A DNA stretch of 14,869 nt from the NCBI GenBank assembly GCA_034408745.1, contig JAWXCM010000021.1, positions 1 through 14,869 on the forward strand, written 5' to 3'. This document shows, piece after piece, positions 13,265 to 14,869 of this stretch. How positions within the stretch are numbered: the first letter of the stretch is position 1; each line of letters starts with the position of its first letter. The translations under genes and the position numbers were made by a program. The DNA is from JAWXCM01 sp034408745 (GTDB lineage: Bacteria; Acidobacteriota; Terriglobia; Bryobacterales; Bryobacteraceae). Below the pieces are notes generated by a model that saw only the letters and a program-made list of their open reading frames with translations, had not been told where the DNA came from and did not search any database.

Positions 13265-13640
13265 AATTGGCGCGGCTGGTCCGGCAGCCTGACAAGGTGC
13301 AGGTCTTTGTGCTTTGCGGTGCGTGTGAGGCTCGGACTAGGACGCTGGGTTCGGCGGAGTTTGCCGCTGGATGGGGAGCATTACATTGTGTAGCTGGAAT
13401 TACTATTGACTTTTGGGGCAGAATGTGATTTCCTTGTAAGCTATTGAGGGCATTGAGTTTGGTGCATTTGCAGTTTTCGGCCCTGGCGAGGGGGGGGTCG
13501 TGGATTCGCCGAAGTGGTTTAGTTTCTATATGTTGCAGGGTTGATGAATAATTCCGTGCGAGATTTGTGCAGCCACTTTCGAGGGGTCGTGGAAAACGCG
13601 CCTCTAAGCCATAGAGGCAGTTGGGCTTAAAATGGTGGCT
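13265..13640 (+). promoter_or_regulatory. Probable CRISPR leader
   Basis: About 376 bases without a gene, directly before the first repeat and richer in A and T than the coding DNA. Repeat orientation (3' end ATTGAAAC) puts transcription left to right, so the leader should lie here. Candidate promoter pieces are TTGACT at 13406-13411 (no good -10 at 17 bases), TTCGCC/TATATG (13505-13510 and 13527-13532, 16 apart) and AATAAT at 13547-13552; none is decisive. A run of eight or more G lies near 13490-13498. Confidence 0.55.
13600..13618 (+). promoter_or_regulatory. Inverted repeat in the CRISPR leader next to the array
   Basis: GCCTCTA (13600-13606) and TAGAGGC (13612-13618) are exact reverse complements around AGCCA. 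It ends 22 bases before the first repeat. Position and symmetry suit a binding site for spacer integration or a hairpin at the 5' end of the pre-crRNA. Confidence 0.45.
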
Positions 13641-14869
13641 GTCGGAATCCGCTCCCCGATCAGAAGGGGATTGAAATAGTTACCCCAACCCGGGCGGTCT
13701 TTAAACCCTTGCTAGTCGGAATCCGCTCCCCGATCAGAAGGGGATTGAAATACAGCGTACTCGCCCATATGTCTCTACCTCTGTTCTCGTCGGAATCCGC
13801 TCCCCGATCAGAAGGGGATTGAAATCCATTTTTGACCAGCGCTCGACCCATATTTAAGGTCGGAATCCGCTCCCCGATCAGAAGGGGATTGAAACCCACG
13901 ATGGCGACACAGGAGACCGTCGATATGATGCTGTCGGAATCCGCTCCCCGATCAGAAGGGGATTGAAACTAAAATCGATCCCCCGGTTGCACCCGAGCTT
14001 TCTCGGGCTTGTCGGAATCCGCTCCCCGATCAGAAGGGGATTGAAACAGGGCGAGACGGTGCTCGCAACCACTGGGGTTGCGAGTCGGAATCCGCTCCCC
14101 GATCAGAAGGGGATTGAAACACTCCATCCGCAACCATCTTCCGGCGGGGATCAAAATCGAGTCGGAATCCGCTCCCCGATCAGAAGGGGATTGAAACATG
14201 ACAACGTTTGGTGCTCGGCAGCCGGCGACCGGAGGGTGTCGGAATCCGCTCCCCGATCAGAAGGGGATTGAAACCGGATGCTTAAACCCTAAATACACCC
14301 AAGTATTATCAGTCGGAATCCGCTCCCCGATCAGAAGGGGATTGAAACAATAATTGTCCGCCAGAACCCCAAATTCCACCATCAGGTCGGAATCCGCTCC
14401 CCGATCAGAAGGGGATTGAAACATGGTGGCGTTGGCCTCGCTGGGCACGCCGTTAATGGCGTCGGAATCCGCTCCCCGATCAGAAGGGGATTGAAACTTT
14501 AATAGCTCCGTGGAACAATTCCCCTGGTCCAAGTCGGAATCCGCTCCCCGATCAGAAGGGGATTGAAACACGCATACTGCGTCGATGCAAATTTGCACTC
14601 GGGGGCTTGTCGGAATCCGCTCCCCGATCAGAAGGGGATTGAAACCGTCTTGGCCGGCGGCGCCGTCGAGGCCGTCGCGCGTCGGAATCCGCTCCCCGAT
14701 CAGAAGGGGATTGAAACCATAAAAAGAGCCTCAGCAGCCGGCGGAAAACGAACCCCGTCGGAATCCGCTCCCCGATCAGAAGGGGATTGAAACAACCAGT
14801 TTCCGCATCTTACGAGCCGGCCACCGATGGCCGTCGGAATCCGCTCCCCGATCAGAAGGGGATTGAAAC
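13641..14869 (+). CRISPR. CRISPR array, 17 repeats and 16 spacers, open at the right edge
   Basis: Repeat unit is 37 bases, starting GTCGGAATCC and ending GGGGATTGAAAC, with a TCCCC/GGGGA stem around an eight-base loop. Repeat starts: 13641, 13715, 13789, 13859, 13933, 14011, 14084, 14161, 14238, 14312, 14386, 14461, 14533, 14609, 14681, 14757, 14833. Spacer lengths in order: 37, 37, 33, 37, 41, 36, 40, 40, 37, 37, 38, 35, 39, 35, 39, 39 (mean 37.5), which is long and variable as in type III. Repeats 1-3 end in T instead of C; all others are identical by eye. The window stops on the last base of repeat 17, so the array probably continues. The last eight bases, ATTGAAAC, are the typical crRNA 5' tag, which fixes the + strand as the crRNA strand. 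The array presumably feeds the Cas10-RAMP complex encoded upstream; the processing nuclease Cas6 and the integrase Cas1-Cas2 are not in this window. Confidence 0.99.

Noticed and set aside
13236..13292. 18-codon frame with a G-rich upstream stretch after the vWA gene
   Set aside because: Too short, and it spans the hairpin at 13243-13264, which explains the sequence better.
13660..14790. Open reading frames on both strands across the CRISPR array, with repeated peptide blocks
   Set aside because: They are translations of the 37-base repeat and its spacers, and the repeated peptide is only the repeat sequence read in frame.

Overview
The window is GC-rich bacterial chromosome, plasmid or island DNA carrying most of a type III CRISPR-Cas locus. 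The phylum cannot be read safely from it; gene style and toxin-antitoxin content would suit Acidobacteriota or a similar soil lineage, but that is a guess. No rRNA, tRNA, transposase or integrase was found.

Layout from left to right. (1) Bases 1-374 hold no convincing gene except a promoter-like site at their end. (2) 375-850 is a two-gene toxin-antitoxin cassette with a RelE/ParE-type toxin. (3) 851-1314 is non-coding and ends in the upstream region of the CRISPR operon. (4) 1315-10420 is a tightly packed + strand operon of six genes, with overlaps of 20-29 bases at four junctions and a 5-base gap at the fifth: a CorA-like membrane protein, a protein with an IDHH motif (possible phosphodiesterase), a short Cas10 without HD domain, and three large multi-domain RAMP proteins (Cas7-Csx10/Cas5 fusion, double Cas7, and a TIGR03986-type Cas7). 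This arrangement resembles subtype III-D, especially its fused III-Dv form. CorA plus a signal-degrading enzyme beside Cas10 suggests a SAM-AMP-type signalling branch. No cas1, cas2, cas6, csx19 or separate cas11 is present here.

(5) 10431-11250 is the most unusual stretch. A convergent minus-strand gene encodes a 94-residue protein with a hydrophobic C-terminus. About 330 bases beyond its start, on the other strand, lies a lone degenerate copy of the CRISPR repeat (stem plus crRNA 5' tag, 20 of 24 bases identical), preceded by a TATACT box and followed by a spacer-like stretch and hairpins. That spacer-like stretch matches 20 of 24 bases of codons 13-20 of the small gene, in the orientation that makes the predicted RNA antisense to its mRNA. 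This looks like a crRNA-guided toxin-antitoxin (CreTA-like) unit embedded in a type III, RNA-targeting locus.

(6) 11325-13198 is a translationally coupled pair of unknown function: a four-helix membrane protein with cytoplasmic coiled coils, and an exported von Willebrand A-type protein with an intact metal-site motif. (7) 13199-13640 is the probable CRISPR leader. (8) 13641-14869 is a CRISPR array of 17 repeats of 37 bases and 16 spacers of 33-41 bases, running to the last base of the window and probably beyond. The repeat ends in ATTGAAAC, so crRNAs are read on the + strand with the leader on the left; the three leader-proximal repeats share a terminal C to T change.
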